DNA from: Selenomonadaceae bacterium
Lineage (GTDB): Bacteria; Bacillota; Negativicutes; Selenomonadales; Selenomonadaceae
Direction: 5' to 3'
NCBI GenBank assembly: GCA_017427545.1
Contig: JAFRSO010000016.1
Span: 1 to 60,632 of the forward strand
Length of the DNA: 60,632 nucleotides
Shown one piece after another: positions 60,424-60,632 of the stretch. The notes beneath the pieces were generated by a model. That model was not told where the DNA came from. It searched no databases and was given only the letters and a program-made list of their open reading frames with translations. The translations under genes and the position numbers were made by a program. Within the stretch, counting starts at the first letter, position 1; the number at the start of each line of letters is the position of its first letter.

Positions 60424-60632
60424 ACGTCCCATTCCTGTTTCATCGAATCCGTTTTCGCCTTCGCTACTAACGTTTGCTGTAATTCTCCACAGGCGTAAAT
60501 TCCCCGCTAACGTACGGGTACATATTGCAAGCGTCTTTTTGGTGACTAACTTACAATACCAGCAACATTTTGTCCTTTCATAATATTTAGCAAAAAAGTC
60601 TTCTGTCCGATGCACATTCCATCATCGCTTGG
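60399..60632 (-). pseudogene. Decayed IS200/IS605-type TnpB C-terminal remnant (runs off right edge)
   Basis: On the minus strand a frame reads YVPVR-stop-RGIYACGELQQTLV and then AKTDSMKQEWDVLVLGTRN before stopping inside the heptamer tract. A C-terminal CGE/CGD followed by SMKQE is common in TnpB (OrfB) tails. In-frame stops show decay. An alternative minus-strand frame of 69 residues starting at 60615 shows no recognisable protein. Confidence 0.4.

Overview
The window comes from a diderm Firmicute, most likely one of the Negativicutes (Selenomonas-like). An outer membrane is implied by an RND efflux pump with a lipoprotein adaptor. The Firmicutes side shows in the Asp23/AmaP/DUF2273 cluster followed by nusB, strong AGGAGG ribosome sites with frequent TTG/GTG starts, LL-diaminopimelate aminotransferase, anaerobic cobalamin genes, hydrogenase maturation genes and YheC/YheD-type ATP-grasp proteins. 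The species assignment is an inference; no rRNA gene is present.

Layout. 1-2.7 kb: the end of an IS110-type transposase, a small zinc-ribbon protein, tRNA-Gly(CCC) abutting a short flagellin, and a P-loop/Asp23-like ATPase. 2.8-6.5 kb: a 1206-residue RTX-like repeat protein. 6.6-8.8 kb (minus): asp23 - amaP - asp23-like - DUF2273 - nusB. 8.9-17.5 kb (minus): cobS, RND adaptor and pump, then trpD-trpC-trpF-trpB without trpA, trpE or trpG. 17.8-32.2 kb (plus): NhaC-type antiporter, a 1955-residue RTX protein carrying an alpha/beta hydrolase, a degenerate PAS-GGDEF-EAL protein, a FabH-like synthase, a three-part glycosyltransferase/RgpF/HAD protein and a low-molecular-weight phosphatase. 32.3-36.9 kb (plus): HNH nuclease, hypD, hypE and a PRD/PTS-type regulator. 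37.0-43.3 kb (minus): tig-clpP-clpX-lon followed by a flavin reductase. 43.4-51.8 kb (minus): four consecutive paralogues with a YheC/YheD-type ATP-grasp domain, two of them with an extra ~560-residue N-terminal domain, each with its own near-identical promoter. 51.9-60.4 kb: a GH13-HAD fusion, a DUF1850 protein, an orphan ABC-3 metal permease, an EamA transporter, cbiF-cbiG-(MNT-HEPN fusion), dapL, and a decayed TnpB tail at the right edge.

Two things stand out. First, short tandem 7-bp repeats (TAGGAAC, TTAGCTG, GGGAACA and TTAGTGG types) lie in at least 18 places, mostly between genes. They often provide the stop codon of the upstream gene, sometimes fold into a recurring ~65-bp hairpin, once sit in a terminator loop, and once are inserted in frame inside trpF. 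They resemble the STRR repeats described from cyanobacteria. Second, the ATP-grasp array looks like a lineage-specific, independently transcribed gene family. One member carries a nine-G tract near its start that could switch it on and off, and the family is split in a likely metal-binding residue.

The two giant RTX proteins, the envelope glycosyltransferase, the flagellin, the pump and the ATP-grasp array together make this a region rich in cell-surface functions. The housekeeping clusters (protease/chaperone, tryptophan, cobalamin, hydrogenase maturation) lie between them.
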